A DNA stretch of 64,000 bases from positions 79,612 to 143,611 of the forward strand of contig NZ_JACJOO010000012.1 in NCBI RefSeq assembly GCF_014695575.1, written 5' to 3'. A program made the position numbers and the translations under genes. The DNA is from Leptolyngbya sp. FACHB-8. GTDB taxonomy: Bacteria; Cyanobacteriota; Cyanobacteriia; Elainellales; Elainellaceae. Under the pieces are notes generated by a model. It was not told where the DNA came from, made no database searches, and worked only from the letters and a program-made list of their open reading frames with translations. Shown one piece after another: positions 63,870 through 64,000 of this stretch. Each line of letters opens with the position of its first letter. The stretch's first letter is position 1.

Positions 63870-64000
63870 AGCTGGAGAGTTCGTGTTGGGTGACGTTCAC
63901 CTGCTGGATAGGACGACGTTGTAGCAATTGGAAATGCTCTTGTAAGCCCACCAATGTCAGGGTTTTGGCGTCCAGTTGTGTGTGCAAGTAGTGAGCAACG
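63604..64000 (-). CDS. istA: IS21 transposase IstA, C-terminal end
   Basis: Only the C-terminal end is in the window. In-frame sequence VAHYLHTQLDAKTLTLVG, then VNVTQHELSSYDQLL, fits the end of IS21 transposases. The frame then stays open for about 85 more codons across the start of istB, much longer than the usual few-base overlap; this part looks out of register and may be read-through without function. Confidence 0.6.
   Translation of the reverse strand, partial: VAHYLHTQLDAKTLTLVGLQEHFQLLQRRPIQQVNVTQHELSSYDQLLSPRVSDTPHQPLPEPQSLPQATAPLPYAGPVGGTRTTGDAGRMVARPVLAGTVRIGGATPLEYPAQARPQRGPTAKRKNPLQL

Larger units (their letters stand above)
62851..64000 (-). mobile_element. IS21-family insertion sequence (partial)
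   Basis: The right end begins with TGTCAAGCGGG at 62851 (IS21 ends carry 5'-TG), followed by six iterated 19-bp motifs and then istB and the 3' end of istA, both on the minus strand. The other end is outside the window. The element interrupts the usher-like gene. Confidence 0.85.

Overview
The window reads as chromosome of a cyanobacterium, probably a filamentous Leptolyngbya- or Oscillatoria-like lineage (inference). Supporting signs are the very frequent octamer GCGATCGC (HIP1), Rcp1-like response regulators, a cyanobacteriochrome-type GAF domain, a CYP120-like P450, an HPP-family membrane protein, large PAS/GAF hybrid kinases and WD40 STAND ATPases. I saw no rRNA, tRNA or CRISPR array.

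Layout. 1-5.2 kb: the end of a Ser/Thr kinase, then a FecR-domain secreted protein and an outer-membrane beta-barrel protein. 5.3-9.6 kb: a two-gene exosortase module, an exosortase O-like sortase with its likely dedicated VIT/vWA PEP-CTERM membrane substrate. 10-22.6 kb: two tandem copies of a three-gene phosphorelay cassette (large REC-PAS kinase, Rcp1-like regulator, small REC-kinase). In the second copy the phospho-accepting Asp of both kinase-linked receivers is Asn, and the large kinase carries a candidate bilin-binding GAF domain that is cleanly absent from the first. 22.8-25.7 kb: ATP-dependent DNA ligase and a DHH phosphoesterase. 26.7-32.3 kb: a 1860-residue hybrid kinase. 32.4-45.7 kb: mixed genes including an aldo/keto reductase, P450, LysR, a REC-flavin reductase coupled to a cNMP-domain kinase, an SDR, two methyltransferases, a cupin, a Crp regulator and an HPP protein. 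45.9-52.4 kb: two STAND NTPases. 53.5-62.3 kb: a polyol uptake and oxidation cluster resembling the Rhodobacter smo/mtlK locus, with a SorC-type regulator. 62.6-64 kb: an IS21-family element entering the 3' end of an outer-membrane usher-like gene.

The most unusual feature is the non-coding part. More than twenty long, often perfect hairpins, many with 3-nt loops, fill the intergenic gaps. At least four families recur as complete elements with terminal inverted repeats. In three families the loop triplet is inverted relative to the outer arms between copies, as if the hairpin core had flipped or been replaced within its frame. One family A element is interrupted by a 77-bp palindromic element flanked by a 5-bp duplication (ACATT), which shows that at least one kind is or was mobile.
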